Of a stretch of DNA of 64,000 nucleotides, positions 17,800-27,585 are shown piece by piece. Below the pieces are notes generated by a model. The model did no database searches. It was not told the DNA's origin and saw only the letters and a program-made list of their open reading frames with translations. The DNA is taken from positions 8,122,001-8,186,000 of the forward strand of contig NZ_CP046172.1 of assembly GCF_011801145.1 (NCBI RefSeq). The letters are read 5' to 3'. Made by a program: the position numbers and the translations under genes. This DNA is from Nocardia arthritidis. GTDB lineage: Bacteria > Actinomycetota > Actinomycetes > Mycobacteriales > Mycobacteriaceae. Numbering within the stretch: the first letter of the stretch is position 1; every line of letters starts with the position of its first letter.

Positions 17800-20700
17800 T
17801 TACCGTCCGGCAGCCTCGTAGGCCTTGATCGCCTGATCCAGGCGGGTCAACGCCGCACCCAACTTGCCGAGATCACCGCTGGTCTGCGCGTCGTGCACAT
17901 TCGCGAGCGCCGAATCCAGTTCCCGCACAGCGGCATCCTTCGCACTCGGTGGTTGACCGCCCGCGGGCGGTGGCGGCGGCGGGCTCTGGCTGGTGGGCGG
18001 TGGCGTACCGCCCTGATCGGGCGGCGGATTCTGGCCGGGGTTCACCTCGCCGCCGGGAGCCGTTGCGGCACTGCCTGTTCCGGGGAAGATGCGGTCCAGC
18101 GCCGCGGCCAGCGTCGGCTCGTAACCCACCTTGTTCACGCCGGTGGCCGGATCGCGGTAGCTCACCAGCACCCGCGCCAACTGCGGGAAGGTCGAGGTAT
18201 TCGGCGCGCTGTTGCGTTCGGTGTACAGCGGCTCCACATAGAGGATGCCGCCGTCGGCGATCGGCAGGGTCAACAGGTTGCCGTAGCGAATCTTGTTGGA
18301 GCCCTGCAAGAGCGTCTTGTCGCGCGAGACCTCGTCGTTGATCGTCATGGTGTTCTGCGTCTGCTGCGGACCCTGCGTCTGGGTATCGGTCGGCAGCTGC
18401 AGCACAGTGAACTTGCCGTAGTTGTCCGGATCCGAATGAACCGAGATGTAGGCCGACAGATACTGCCGGTTGAAGCCGACCATGGCGCTGGTGAGGTTGA
18501 ACGTCGGCTTACCCGACTTCAGATCGCCCGCGAGCACGTAGTACGGCGGCTGTTTGAAGGTGCCGCCCTCCATCGTCGGATCGCTCGGCACCGACCAGAA
18601 GGCGTTGTTGGTGAAGAACTCGACCGGATTGTTCACGTGATACTTGGTGAGCATCTCGCGCTGCACCTTGAACAGATCCTCCGGGTAGCGGAAGTGCGCC
18701 CGCAGCTCCGGCGAGATATCGCTCATCGGCTTGACCGCGCCGGGGAACACCCCGCGCCACGCCTTGAGCACCGGATCGGTCGGATCCGTCTCGTAGAGGG
18801 TCACCGTGCCGTCGTACGCGTCGACGGTGGCCTTCACCGAATTGCGGATGTAGCTCACCTGTTTGCGCGGCACCAGCCGGCCCGTCTTCTGATCGACGCT
18901 GTCCTCGACCAAACCCTGCAGCGAGGTGGACTGCGCGTACGGGTAGTTGTCGAGGGTGGTGTACGCGTCGACGATCCAGACGATGCGCTTGTCGACGACG
19001 GCCGGGTAGGCGGCACCATCGGTGGTCAGCCACGGCGCCACCTTCTGCACGCGATCGCGCGGGTTGCGGTTGAAGATGATCTTCGAATCGTTGCCGATCG
19101 CGCTGGAGAACAGGATGTTTCGCTCGGCGTACTTGGCCGCGAAGGCCAACCTGTTGAACCAGTTGCCGATCGAGACGCCGCCCTTGCCGTCGTAGGTGAA
19201 CGACGCGTTGTCGGTGTCGTATTCGCGCGGCTGCTGACCGTTGACCGCGCCGACGATCGCGTAATCGGCGTTGGAGTTGGCGATCAGCGGGCCGTAGTAG
19301 ACGCGCGGCTGATCCACCTTGATGGCCTGGGTGACCTTCGGATCCGCCATCGTCGCCAGATCACTGATGTAGGTGACCGTACCGTCGGCGAATACCGGAT
19401 AGCCGCTGTCGCCGGTGGACGATGCGGCCGTCGCGTCCTTGGCGGCCGCCTTGTTGATCCGGTTGGCGGGCGCGGCGACGAAACCGTTGCCGTGGGTGTA
19501 GACGGTGTGCCGGTTGATCCAGTCGGTCTGGTTGTCCTTGAGGCTCTGCGGTTCCAGTTCGCGCGCGGCGACGATGAAGTCCTGCAGCTGACCGTTGATG
19601 GTGTAGCGGTCGATGTCGAGCGGGTTCGGGAAACCGTAGAAGTTCTTCAGCTGCTGCAGCTGAGTGAACGTGGGCGACAAGATATTCGGGTCGAGCAGCC
19701 GGATGTTGGCGATGGTGGTCTTGTCCGCCGCGACATCGCGCGGATTCTTGGTGCCGTCACCCTTGTAGTTCTGGTATTCGATCTTGTCCGGGGTGATCCC
19801 GTACGCGCTGCGGGTGGCGTCGATATTGCGATGGATGTATTCGCTCTCCTTGGTCGACGCGTTCGGGCGCACCGAGAACTGCTCGACCACCAGCGGCCAC
19901 ACCGCACCGACCAGCACCGACGACAGAATCAGCAGCGCGGCCGCCATCGCGGGCACCCGCAGATCGCGCAGCACGATGCCGGTGAAGAAGGCGATCGCGC
20001 AGATCACCGCGATGGACAGCAGGATCAGCTTGGCAGGCAGCACCGCGTTGATATCGGTGTACGACGCACCGGTGAAGGTCGGCTCCTTACGGCTGCTGGA
20101 CAGCAGCTCGTAGCGGTCGAACCAGTAGGCGATCGCCTTGAGCAGCACGAAGGTTCCGGCCAGCGAGGCGAGCTGCATCCGGGCCGGTTTGGTGAGCGTG
20201 CCCTCCCGGCCGGACAGGCGCAGGCCGCCGAAGACGTAGTGGCTCACCAGATTCGCGAAGAACGCGATGACAACGGTGACGAACAGCCAGTTCAGCACCA
20301 TCCGGTAGAACGGCAGATCGAAGGCGTAGAAGCCGATGTCCAGATGGAACTGCGGATCGGTCTGCCCGAACGAGCCGCCGTGCAGGAACAGCTGCACCGT
20401 CACCCAATTCGACTGGGCCACCAGGCCGGACAGCAGACCGAGCAGCACCGGGATACCGATGCCGAACAGCCGCAGCCTGCTCATCACGGTGGTGCGATAG
20501 CGCGCGATCGGATCGTTCGGGCCGTTCATCGGAACGAATACCGGGCGGCTGCGGTAGGCCAGCAGCAGCGCGAGCCACACCACCACCGCGACGAACGCCG
20601 CCACCGCGAGGAATAACAGCACCCGCGTCCAGAGCACGGTCAAATACACTCCGCGGAAACCGACCTCGCCGAACCACAGCCAGTTCGTATAGGTATCGGT

Positions 20701-20807
20701 GAGCCGCGGCCCGAGCAGCAGCAGCGCCGCCAGGACGATGGCCGCCACCAGCAGCACACGGCTGCGTCGGGACAGCGAAGGTAAGCCGGTGGGGGCCGCA
20801 TGCCCAC
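17800..20807 (-). CDS. UPF0182 family membrane protein, probable frameshift at the N-terminus
   Basis: Large integral membrane protein of about 1000 residues, orthologue of M. tuberculosis Rv3193c; function unknown. About seven hydrophobic helices fill the first third, starting with [16 protein letters not shown] and [19 protein letters not shown]. The rest is a large extracytoplasmic domain with [45 protein letters not shown] and [19 protein letters not shown] Pro-rich tail follows. The best start is GTG at 20807, 7 nt after GGGAGAG, but it is one base out of frame with the rest because of a five-C run at 20791-20795. Uninterrupted reading instead needs a start further upstream, up to 20949. 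Confidence 0.85.
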
Positions 20808-20996
20808 GATTCCACTCTCCCAAGGGTCCGGCGGCGCGCACGCCGTACCGGCCGACGCGCCGCAGTCCGATGTTTGCGGTGGTCCTTACGGACCGTCTGC
20901 GGCCCACTCTACGGCGTGTGTCTGATTTGCTCCGTCGGCCTTCGCCCACGGCGATACTCTGCGAGGGCTCCGCACGCGTTTGATTGGATGTGCAGC

Positions 20997-21578
20997 GTGA
21001 CCGCAGACCTGCACGCCGAACTCGTCCTCGCCCGCTGCGTCCGCGAGGTGGCCGAATTCGTCGACGCCGAGGGTTGGGACCGTCCGCCGCAGATGTTCGC
21101 CCTGGTGCCGACCGCCGACCTGGTCGCGGCCGAACCCGGGTTGCTGGATCAGCTGGAGGACGGCAGCGAGCTGACTCCCATTGCCCAAGAGGCGTTCCCG
21201 GACGACATCACCGGCGGATCCATGGCCCTCGACGAATTCCTGGCCACCACCAGCTGGCCGCCCGCGGTGCGCGGCTGCATGCTGGTGCAGGAGATCGTCG
21301 TGCTGCCGCCCACCGCCGAGAGCACCCTCGACGACGCGCTGACCCCGCTGCTCGCCGATCACGACGCCGCCGACGCCGCCGCGCGCGCCGCGGCCGACGC
21401 CCATCCGGAGCGCAGGCAGGCCCGGCTGTTCGCGGCGGTACTGCGGGAGGGCGCGTCGCTGTGCCTGCTACAGCTGCGCCCCGAAGACGAGGACGATTTC
21501 GGTGGCGACCTCGACCTGCGCACCTACCCGAATCTGGCCCCGAACCTCATCGAGGCGCTGCACCACACCCTGGAGTGA
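20997..21578 (+). CDS. PPA1309-family protein
   Basis: Conserved actinobacterial cytosolic protein of 193 residues, function unknown. Typical features are [34 protein letters not shown] near the N-terminus, where '[10 protein letters not shown]' is a family signature, [21 protein letters not shown] in the middle, and the acidic [21 protein letters not shown] at the end. It is divergent from the UPF0182 gene, sharing about 180 bp of upstream region. GTG at 20997 is chosen; an ATG at 20988 would add three residues. Confidence 0.8.
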   Translation: MTADLHAELVLARCVREVAEFVDAEGWDRPPQMFALVPTADLVAAEPGLLDQLEDGSELTPIAQEAFPDDITGGSMALDEFLATTSWPPAVRGCMLVQEIVVLPPTAESTLDDALTPLLADHDAADAAARAAADAHPERRQARLFAAVLREGASLCLLQLRPEDEDDFGGDLDLRTYPNLAPNLIEALHHTLE

Positions 21579-21584
21579 GGCCGC

Positions 21585-22610
21585 TCACCCGCAGCTGGGC
21601 ACATCCTTGCCCGCCTTGATGTCGTCGAGGGATTGCACTGCGCCGCTGAGGTTTTCGACCTTCACCAGGCGCAGCCCGTCGGGCGTTCGCTGCTTGGCCT
21701 CGTTGCAGTTGGCGGCGGGCACCAGGAAGGTCTGCGCGCCCGCCTCGCGCGCGGCGATCATCTTGTATTGGATGCCGCCGATCGGCCCGACCTTGCCGTC
21801 CTGATCGATGGTTCCGGTGCCCGCGACGAATTTGCCGCCGTCCAGCTCGCCGGGGGTGAGCTTGTCGATCAGCGCGAGGCTGAACATCAGACCCGCGGAC
21901 GGCCCGCCGATATCGGCGAGGTTGAACGTCACCTGCATCGGCTGCCGCGCGCCCTCACCGGTGGTGATGCCCATATATCCCTTGGCGGTCGCGCCGGGCC
22001 GGGCGCCGAGCGTGACGGTCACCGTCTGTTCGGCGTTGTCGCGCAACACAACCACGGTGATCTTGCTGCCCGGCTGCTGTGCCGACACCGCGTCCACCAC
22101 ATCCTTGGGCGTGTTGACCGGCGCGCCGTTCACGCTGACGAACTGATCGCCCGCCCGCAGCGCATCCTTCGCCGGACCGTCCTCGCTGACGGCGCGCACC
22201 AGCACCGCGGTGGGCAGGTGCAGGTAGCGCATCACCGCGACCTCGGCGTTGCTCTCCGAATCGGAGAAGTCCTGCTGATTGGATTTGTCGATTTCCTCAC
22301 GCGTCTTGTCGGGCGGGTACACCTCGGCGCGCGGCACCAGTCCGTGATCGCCGCTGAGCCAGAACCCGAACGCCTCGAAGATATTCAGTCCGTCGCGCAC
22401 CGAGACCGTGGTCATATTGAGGTGGCCGTCGGTCGGGTCGACGGGTACGCCGCGCACGTCCACCACCTGCTTGTCGTTCACCACGCTGAGGGTGTTCACG
22501 GTGGGTCCCGGCCCCAGTGCGACGAACGGCACAGTGACCAGACTCCCTGCGACACCGAGCACGACGACCGGGAGCAGAGCGGCGAGCAGGGTGAGGATCC
22601 GACGATTCAC
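21585..22610 (-). CDS. PDZ and Lon-type (S16) membrane-anchored serine protease
   Basis: YlbL-type protease of 341 residues, orthologue of M. tuberculosis Rv3194c. An N-terminal membrane anchor (ILTLLAALLPVVVLGVAGSL) precedes an extracytoplasmic part. A PDZ domain (about 120-215) contains AGDQFVSVNGAPVNT. A C-terminal S16 domain has the Ser-Lys dyad, with Ser in IGGPSAGLMFSLAL and Lys in GGIQYKMIAAREAG. GTG at 22610 is the preferred start; another GTG lies at 22619. It is convergent with the PPA1309 gene, 6 bp apart. Confidence 0.9.
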   Translation of the reverse strand: MNRRILTLLAALLPVVVLGVAGSLVTVPFVALGPGPTVNTLSVVNDKQVVDVRGVPVDPTDGHLNMTTVSVRDGLNIFEAFGFWLSGDHGLVPRAEVYPPDKTREEIDKSNQQDFSDSESNAEVAVMRYLHLPTAVLVRAVSEDGPAKDALRAGDQFVSVNGAPVNTPKDVVDAVSAQQPGSKITVVVLRDNAEQTVTVTLGARPGATAKGYMGITTGEGARQPMQVTFNLADIGGPSAGLMFSLALIDKLTPGELDGGKFVAGTGTIDQDGKVGPIGGIQYKMIAAREAGAQTFLVPAANCNEAKQRTPDGLRLVKVENLSGAVQSLDDIKAGKDVPSCG

Positions 22611-22751
22611 CCGGACCACAGTAATGATCGCCGCTGGGAACAGCGGGCTCAGGCACGGATTTCGCGGCGGAGATTTCGCTCTGCGCGGACACCGCCGGGT
22701 GACCGGCCGCCGCACAGAATCGTGTAAGTCCCGCCGCGTAACGTTAGGCAT

Positions 22752-24161
22752 ATGACTGACTTCCCGTTCGGATTCTCGAATCGCGATGACGACGAACGCA
22801 GGCGCGAAGAGGACGCGGCGCGCGAGCGCGGCGAAGATCCGGGCGCGAACAACCCGTTCGGCTTCGGGATCGGCGGACCGGGCGCCGGGGGCTTCGACCC
22901 GGCCCAGCTGGGCCAGATGCTGACCTCGCTCGGTCAGATGCTCAGCGGTATGGGGCAGCCGGGCGCGCAGTCCGGTCCGGTGAATTACGACGTGGCCAAG
23001 CGGTTGGCCCGCCAGCAGCTGGGCGCGAGCGTGAGCCCGGTGTCCTCGGGTACCGCGAAGGCCGTCGCCGACGCCGCGCATCTGGCCGAGCTGTGGCTCG
23101 ACGGCGCGACGACGCTGCCCGCAGGCGCGACCAGGACGGTGGCGTGGACCGCCAACGACTGGATCGAGGAGACCCTGGACACCTGGAAGCGGCTGTGTGA
23201 TCCGGTGGCCGAACAGATTTCGGGCATGTGGTCCGCATCGCTGCCGGAGGAGGCGAGGGAGTTCGCCGGGCCGATGATGGGCATGCTCGGCCAGATGGGT
23301 GGCCTCGCGTTCGGTTCGCAGCTCGGGCAGGCGCTCGGCCAGCTGGCCAAGGAGGTGCTCACCTCCACCGATATCGGTCTGCCGCTGGGCCCGAGCGGCA
23401 CGGCCGCGCTGCTGCCCGCGGCGATTTCGGAGTTCAGCGCGGGTCTGGAGCAGCCGGAGAGCGAGATCCTGGTGTTCCTGGCCGCCCGCGAGGCCGCGCA
23501 TCAGCGGCTGTTCGGTCACGTGCCGTGGCTGCGTCAGCAGGTGCTCGGCGCGGTGGAGGATTACGCGCGCGGGATCAAGATGGACTTCTCGGCGCTGGAG
23601 CAGGCGGCGCAGAACATCGATCCGATGTCGCTGACCGATCCGGCCAAGTTGGAGGAGATCCTGGCGCAGGGCACCTTCGAACCGCAGACCACCCCGGAGC
23701 AGAAGGCGGCGCTGGAGCGGCTGGAGACGCTGCTCGCCCTGATCGAGGGCTGGGTGGAGGTCGTGGTAACCGAGGCGATCGGCGACCGGTTGCCCGGTGC
23801 GGGCGCACTGGCCGAGACACTGCGCAGGCGGCGCGCCACCGGCGGCCCGGCCGAGCAGACCTTCGCGACCCTGGTCGGTCTGGAGCTGCGGCCGCGCAAG
23901 CTGCGCGAGGCGGCGGCGCTGTGGCGGCGGCTCACCACCGATGCCGGGATCGATGCCCGCGACGGGGTGTGGGCGCATCCGGATCTGCTGCCCGATTCGG
24001 CCGATCTGGACTCCCCCGCCGGCTTCATCGATTCGGTGATCGGCGGCGGCGCAACGGCTTTCGACGATCCGCTGGCCCAGCTCGCAGAGACCGAGGCGCG
24101 GGAGCGGGCCGAGCGCGGCGGCGATCAGGAGGACGGCCCGAAGGACACGGACGCGTCCTGA
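22752..24161 (+). CDS. Zincin-like DUF2342 protein (Rv3195-type)
   Basis: Protein of 469 residues from the zinc-dependent metalloprotease-like DUF2342 family, once described as associated with coenzyme F420 genes. The N-terminal 80 residues are charged and Gly-rich. The likely zinc site is FLAAREAAHQRLFGHVPWL, with two His and a Glu. The C-terminal half keeps LLALIEGWVEVVV and FATLVGLELRPRKLREA, typical of the family. No secretion signal. It begins just after a divergent spacer from the S16 protease and precedes the E1-like gene, as in mycobacteria. Confidence 0.85.
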   Translation: MTDFPFGFSNRDDDERRREEDAARERGEDPGANNPFGFGIGGPGAGGFDPAQLGQMLTSLGQMLSGMGQPGAQSGPVNYDVAKRLARQQLGASVSPVSSGTAKAVADAAHLAELWLDGATTLPAGATRTVAWTANDWIEETLDTWKRLCDPVAEQISGMWSASLPEEAREFAGPMMGMLGQMGGLAFGSQLGQALGQLAKEVLTSTDIGLPLGPSGTAALLPAAISEFSAGLEQPESEILVFLAAREAAHQRLFGHVPWLRQQVLGAVEDYARGIKMDFSALEQAAQNIDPMSLTDPAKLEEILAQGTFEPQTTPEQKAALERLETLLALIEGWVEVVVTEAIGDRLPGAGALAETLRRRRATGGPAEQTFATLVGLELRPRKLREAAALWRRLTTDAGIDARDGVWAHPDLLPDSADLDSPAGFIDSVIGGGATAFDDPLAQLAETEARERAERGGDQEDGPKDTDAS

Positions 24162-24248
24162 CAGCTGTCCTGTGAATACCGCGAATTCCTGTGGACAACT
24201 CCGGTATTCGCGGTAAAGGCGCTGGTGCGGGCCGCACATACTCGGGGC

Positions 24249-25112
24249 ATGACGATTCGCCCGTTCGGTCCGATGCTGCATCCCGCGGTGCTCGTGCTGA
24301 TCCGTCCCGGTGGGGTGATCCAGCTCGGCGTCGATCCGGAGGGCGCGCTGCTGCTGACGCCCACCGAATACCGGCCCGACGCCGTGCACGCCTTCCTGCG
24401 GCTGTTGGACGGACTGCACACCAAACCGCAGATCATCTGGCGGGCCGGGGAATTCGGCATCGAGCCGGGCCGGGCGGTGGCGCTGCTCGCGGAGATCGAC
24501 GCGGCGGGCCTGCTGGTCCGCCCGGAACATCCGGCCGCACGAATCCGGGCCGTGCGGGTGCACGGACTCGGTCCGCTGGCCGACGCCATCTGCGCCGGTC
24601 TGCGCAGGCACGGCCTGCGTCCCAGCCGCTCGCGCGGCTACGGCCCCGAATCGACGGTCGCCGGTTGGCGCTGTGATCTCGCGGTGCTCACCGACGCCAT
24701 GGTCCCGGATCCGCGGCTGGTGAACGACCTACTGCTGCACCGGATTCCGCATCTACAGGTGCGGATCCGCGGCTACCGCGGCGTGGTCGGGCCGCTGGTG
24801 CTGCCCGGCGCGACCAGCTGCCTGCGCTGCGCCGATCTCATCCGCGCCGAATTGGATTCGGACTGGCCGCATCTGGCCGCCCAACTGCTCGACCGGGTCG
24901 GCCACGCCACACCCGCCGGTATCGCGGCCACCTCGGCGCTGGCGCTGCGCGAGCTGGAGGCCATCATGCGATGCTCGGCCGATCGGCAGCCCGACACCCT
25001 GGACACCACGCTGGAATTGGATCTGGAATCGCATCTCATGCGGGTGCGGCGCTGGCCGCGCATCGACACCTGCGAATGTCACAACCTCGCGTTCGGCCGG
25101 TCATGGGCGTGA
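24249..25112 (+). CDS. Orphan E1-like (ThiF/cyclodehydratase-type) protein, Rv3196-type
   Basis: Protein of 287 residues resembling the precursor-binding half of azoline-peptide cyclodehydratases and ThiF/E1 proteins. An N-terminal winged-helix-like region (about 1-95) is followed by an E1-like fold. Zinc-type cysteines appear as CLRCADL near residue 192 and CECH near 279. No precursor peptide, YcaO or dehydrogenase gene is adjacent, so it is an orphan. The same gene stands at this place in mycobacteria. ATG at 24249 is close to a short upstream spacer. Confidence 0.78.
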   Translation: MTIRPFGPMLHPAVLVLIRPGGVIQLGVDPEGALLLTPTEYRPDAVHAFLRLLDGLHTKPQIIWRAGEFGIEPGRAVALLAEIDAAGLLVRPEHPAARIRAVRVHGLGPLADAICAGLRRHGLRPSRSRGYGPESTVAGWRCDLAVLTDAMVPDPRLVNDLLLHRIPHLQVRIRGYRGVVGPLVLPGATSCLRCADLIRAELDSDWPHLAAQLLDRVGHATPAGIAATSALALRELEAIMRCSADRQPDTLDTTLELDLESHLMRVRRWPRIDTCECHNLAFGRSWA

Positions 25113-25186
25113 TTTCTCCGGTCCGGCAACCGAACACGCCAAGATTGCCATGGCTAAGTGGCGGGTCCGTCGTTCATGATGGGTAC

Positions 25187-26530
25187 GTGTCTGAGATCGT
25201 GCGCCGCCGCTCGTCCCGCAATGCCAAGTTGGCCAAGATTCCACTCGGTATCGCCGGGCGAGCCGCCGTGGGATTCGGCAAGAAGCTCGCGGGCGGAGAT
25301 CGGGCGGAGATAAACGCGCAGCTGAACCAGAAGGCCGCCGAGCAGCTGTTCTCCGTGCTCGGTGAGCTCAAGGGCGGCGCGATGAAGTTCGGGCAGGCGC
25401 TCAGCGTGCTGGAGGCCGCGGTCCCGGAGGAATTCGGCGAGCACTACCGCGAGGCATTGACCAAACTGCAGGCAGCTGCGCCCCCGATGCCGGCGACAAC
25501 CGTGCACCGAATGCTCGACCAGCAGCTGGGCACCCAGTGGCGACAGCGCTTCGCCTCGTTCGACGACACCCCGGCCGCATCGGCCAGCATCGGCCAGGTG
25601 CACAAGGCGGTGTGGTCCGACGGCCGCGTCGTCGCGGTGAAGGTGCAGTATCCGGGCGCCGACGAGGCACTGCGCGCCGATCTCAAGACGCTGTCGCGCA
25701 TGACCGGCCTGATCGGTGCGGTGATCCCGGGCGCCGACGTCAAGCCGATCCTGGCCGAGATCACCGAGCGCACCGAGGAGGAGCTCGACTACCGCAACGA
25801 GGCGAACAATCAGCGCGCCTTCGCCAAGGGTTTCGACGGGCATCCGGATTTCGTCGTGCCGAAGGTGGTCGCGGGCGCGCCGAAGGTGATCGTCACCGAA
25901 TGGCTGGACGGCACACCGGTTTCGGCGATCATCAAGGCGGGCAACGAGGATCCGGAGGGCACCCGCGAACTACGCAACCGGGTCGCCGGGCTGATGGGCC
26001 AGCTCCACTTCTCCTCGCCGGAGATAGTCGGGCTGATGCACGGCGATCCGCATCCGGGCAATTTCATGATGCTGCCCGACGGCAAGCTGGCCATCATCGA
26101 TTTCGGCGCCTGCGTGCCGCTGCCCAACGGTATACCGGAGGAGCTCGGGCATATCCTGCGGCTCGCCGTCGCCGAGCAGTTCGACGAGCTCACCGAACTG
26201 CTCTACGCCAACGGCTGGATCATCCCCGGGCGCATCGTCACCGATCAGGAGATCGCCGACTATCTGCGCCCGTTCACCGATCCCATCCGCACCGAATCGT
26301 TCCACTTCACCCGCAAGTGGATGCAGCGGGTGGCGGGCAAGGCCTCCGACATCACCAGCCCGGAGATGAAAACCGCACGCGCGCTGCAACTTCCGGCGGA
26401 TTACGTGATGATCTTCCGGGTGCTGGCCGGCTCCATCGGCATCTGCGCGCAGCTGGACGCGGAGGTGCCGTTCATGAAGCTGGCCAACACCTGGATGCCC
26501 GGCCTGCGCGAAGAACGTTCCGCCAGTTGA
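25187..26530 (+). CDS. ABC1/UbiB-type atypical kinase (Rv3197-type)
   Basis: ABC1 (AarF/UbiB) family protein of 447 residues. It has the KxGQ-type motif GGAMKFGQALSVLEAAVPEEF, the Ala-rich loop AASASIGQVHKAVWSDGR, the Lys in VAVKVQYPG, EELDYRNEANNQRAF, the catalytic-like MHGDPHPGNFM and the metal-binding IIDFGAC. Such kinases support lipid or quinone metabolism in other organisms. In M. tuberculosis the orthologue lies beside whiB7; here about 7 kb of accessory genes separates them. GTG at 25187 fits the family length. The stop lies 3 bp from the stop of the convergent MBL gene. Confidence 0.9.
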   Translation: MSEIVRRRSSRNAKLAKIPLGIAGRAAVGFGKKLAGGDRAEINAQLNQKAAEQLFSVLGELKGGAMKFGQALSVLEAAVPEEFGEHYREALTKLQAAAPPMPATTVHRMLDQQLGTQWRQRFASFDDTPAASASIGQVHKAVWSDGRVVAVKVQYPGADEALRADLKTLSRMTGLIGAVIPGADVKPILAEITERTEEELDYRNEANNQRAFAKGFDGHPDFVVPKVVAGAPKVIVTEWLDGTPVSAIIKAGNEDPEGTRELRNRVAGLMGQLHFSSPEIVGLMHGDPHPGNFMMLPDGKLAIIDFGACVPLPNGIPEELGHILRLAVAEQFDELTELLYANGWIIPGRIVTDQEIADYLRPFTDPIRTESFHFTRKWMQRVAGKASDITSPEMKTARALQLPADYVMIFRVLAGSIGICAQLDAEVPFMKLANTWMPGLREERSAS

Positions 26531-26533
26531 GGA

Positions 26534-27502
26534 TTACGCCTCGCCGGGGGTGAACGTCTTCAGATGGTCCAGCACCACGAACCGGGAGCTGGATCCGGCC
26601 ATCGCTTTGCGCAGCGGTTCCAGGCCGCCCGCGTCGCGGGCCGGTTCGCCCAGCGGATAGTCGAAATCGTCCCAGTGCGTTGGTAATACGTAGCGTGGAT
26701 GGCCGAGCACGGTCAGCAGCCGGTTGGTGTAATCGCGCACCTTGGCCCCGCCCACCGGCATCAGCAGCACATCCGGGCGCAGCCCGGCGAGCTCGGATTC
26801 GATGAAGTTGGAGCCGCCGAGGTTCAGCACGGTCATGCCGCCGCCGGTGACCTGATAGGCCAGAGTTCCGCCCTCGACGAGATCGCTGATCGTCTGCGGC
26901 ACCGGGATTTTCGCACCGAGGCCGGGCCGGGTGCCCGGATACGGCACCTGCGCGCGCGGGCCGATCGCCGAATGCAGCGACCGCAGCACCTTGATCGAAT
27001 ATCCGTCGAAGGCCAGATCCTCGCCGCCGTAGGCGACCGCGAGCTGATCCTCGGGCGCACCGAGCGCGATCATCAGGTTCAGGTGGGTTTCGGTGCCGAT
27101 CACCGTCGCGCCGGTCTTCTTCGCCAGATACGGCACATCGGTCAGGTGGTCGTAATGCCCGTGCGTGACCAGGATGTGGTCGGCGCGCAGCTGCCCGGAA
27201 TCCACGTAGGAATCGATGAGCGCGGTGTCGACCGAGATCGGGGTGTTCGGGTTCGGGCCCGCTTTCGTGTAGGTGCCGGTCTTGAATCGGGTGAGCCACG
27301 GGTCGATCAGGATGACCTTCTTGCCGACCCGGATCTCCCAGCCGTTGTTACCCCACCAGCGCAGCGCGCCATCCGGTTTGCCCGCCGCGGGTGTTTCGGT
27401 CGCCGGCGCGGGGCCGGATCCTTTCGCGCATGCGGCCGCGGCCATCAGTGTCGCCGCACCGGCGCTCACTCCGAGCAAACCGCGTCTGCTGAACTCTGCC
27501 AT
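26534..27502 (-). CDS. Tat-exported lipoprotein with metallo-beta-lactamase fold
   Basis: Protein of 322 residues. The N-terminus has a Tat motif SRRGLLGVSAG and a lipobox ending in AAAC (Cys about 25), so it should sit on the outer face of the membrane. The MBL hydrolase core has HGHYDHL for metal binding, WWGNNGWEIRVGKKVILIDPWL at the start, and PTHWDDFDYP near the end, resembling UlaG/RomA/NAPE-PLD-type hydrolases. The substrate is unknown. It is divergent from the LysR gene by about 80 bp, so the LysR protein may control it. Confidence 0.85.
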   Translation of the reverse strand: MAEFSRRGLLGVSAGAATLMAAAACAKGSGPAPATETPAAGKPDGALRWWGNNGWEIRVGKKVILIDPWLTRFKTGTYTKAGPNPNTPISVDTALIDSYVDSGQLRADHILVTHGHYDHLTDVPYLAKKTGATVIGTETHLNLMIALGAPEDQLAVAYGGEDLAFDGYSIKVLRSLHSAIGPRAQVPYPGTRPGLGAKIPVPQTISDLVEGGTLAYQVTGGGMTVLNLGGSNFIESELAGLRPDVLLMPVGGAKVRDYTNRLLTVLGHPRYVLPTHWDDFDYPLGEPARDAGGLEPLRKAMAGSSSRFVVLDHLKTFTPGEA

Positions 27503-27585
27503 GTGGGCACAACAGCACGGATCCGATGCGGCTGTCCAAGACCAGTCGGCGCGCCCACCGATATCCGAACCGATATCGTCGCAGC

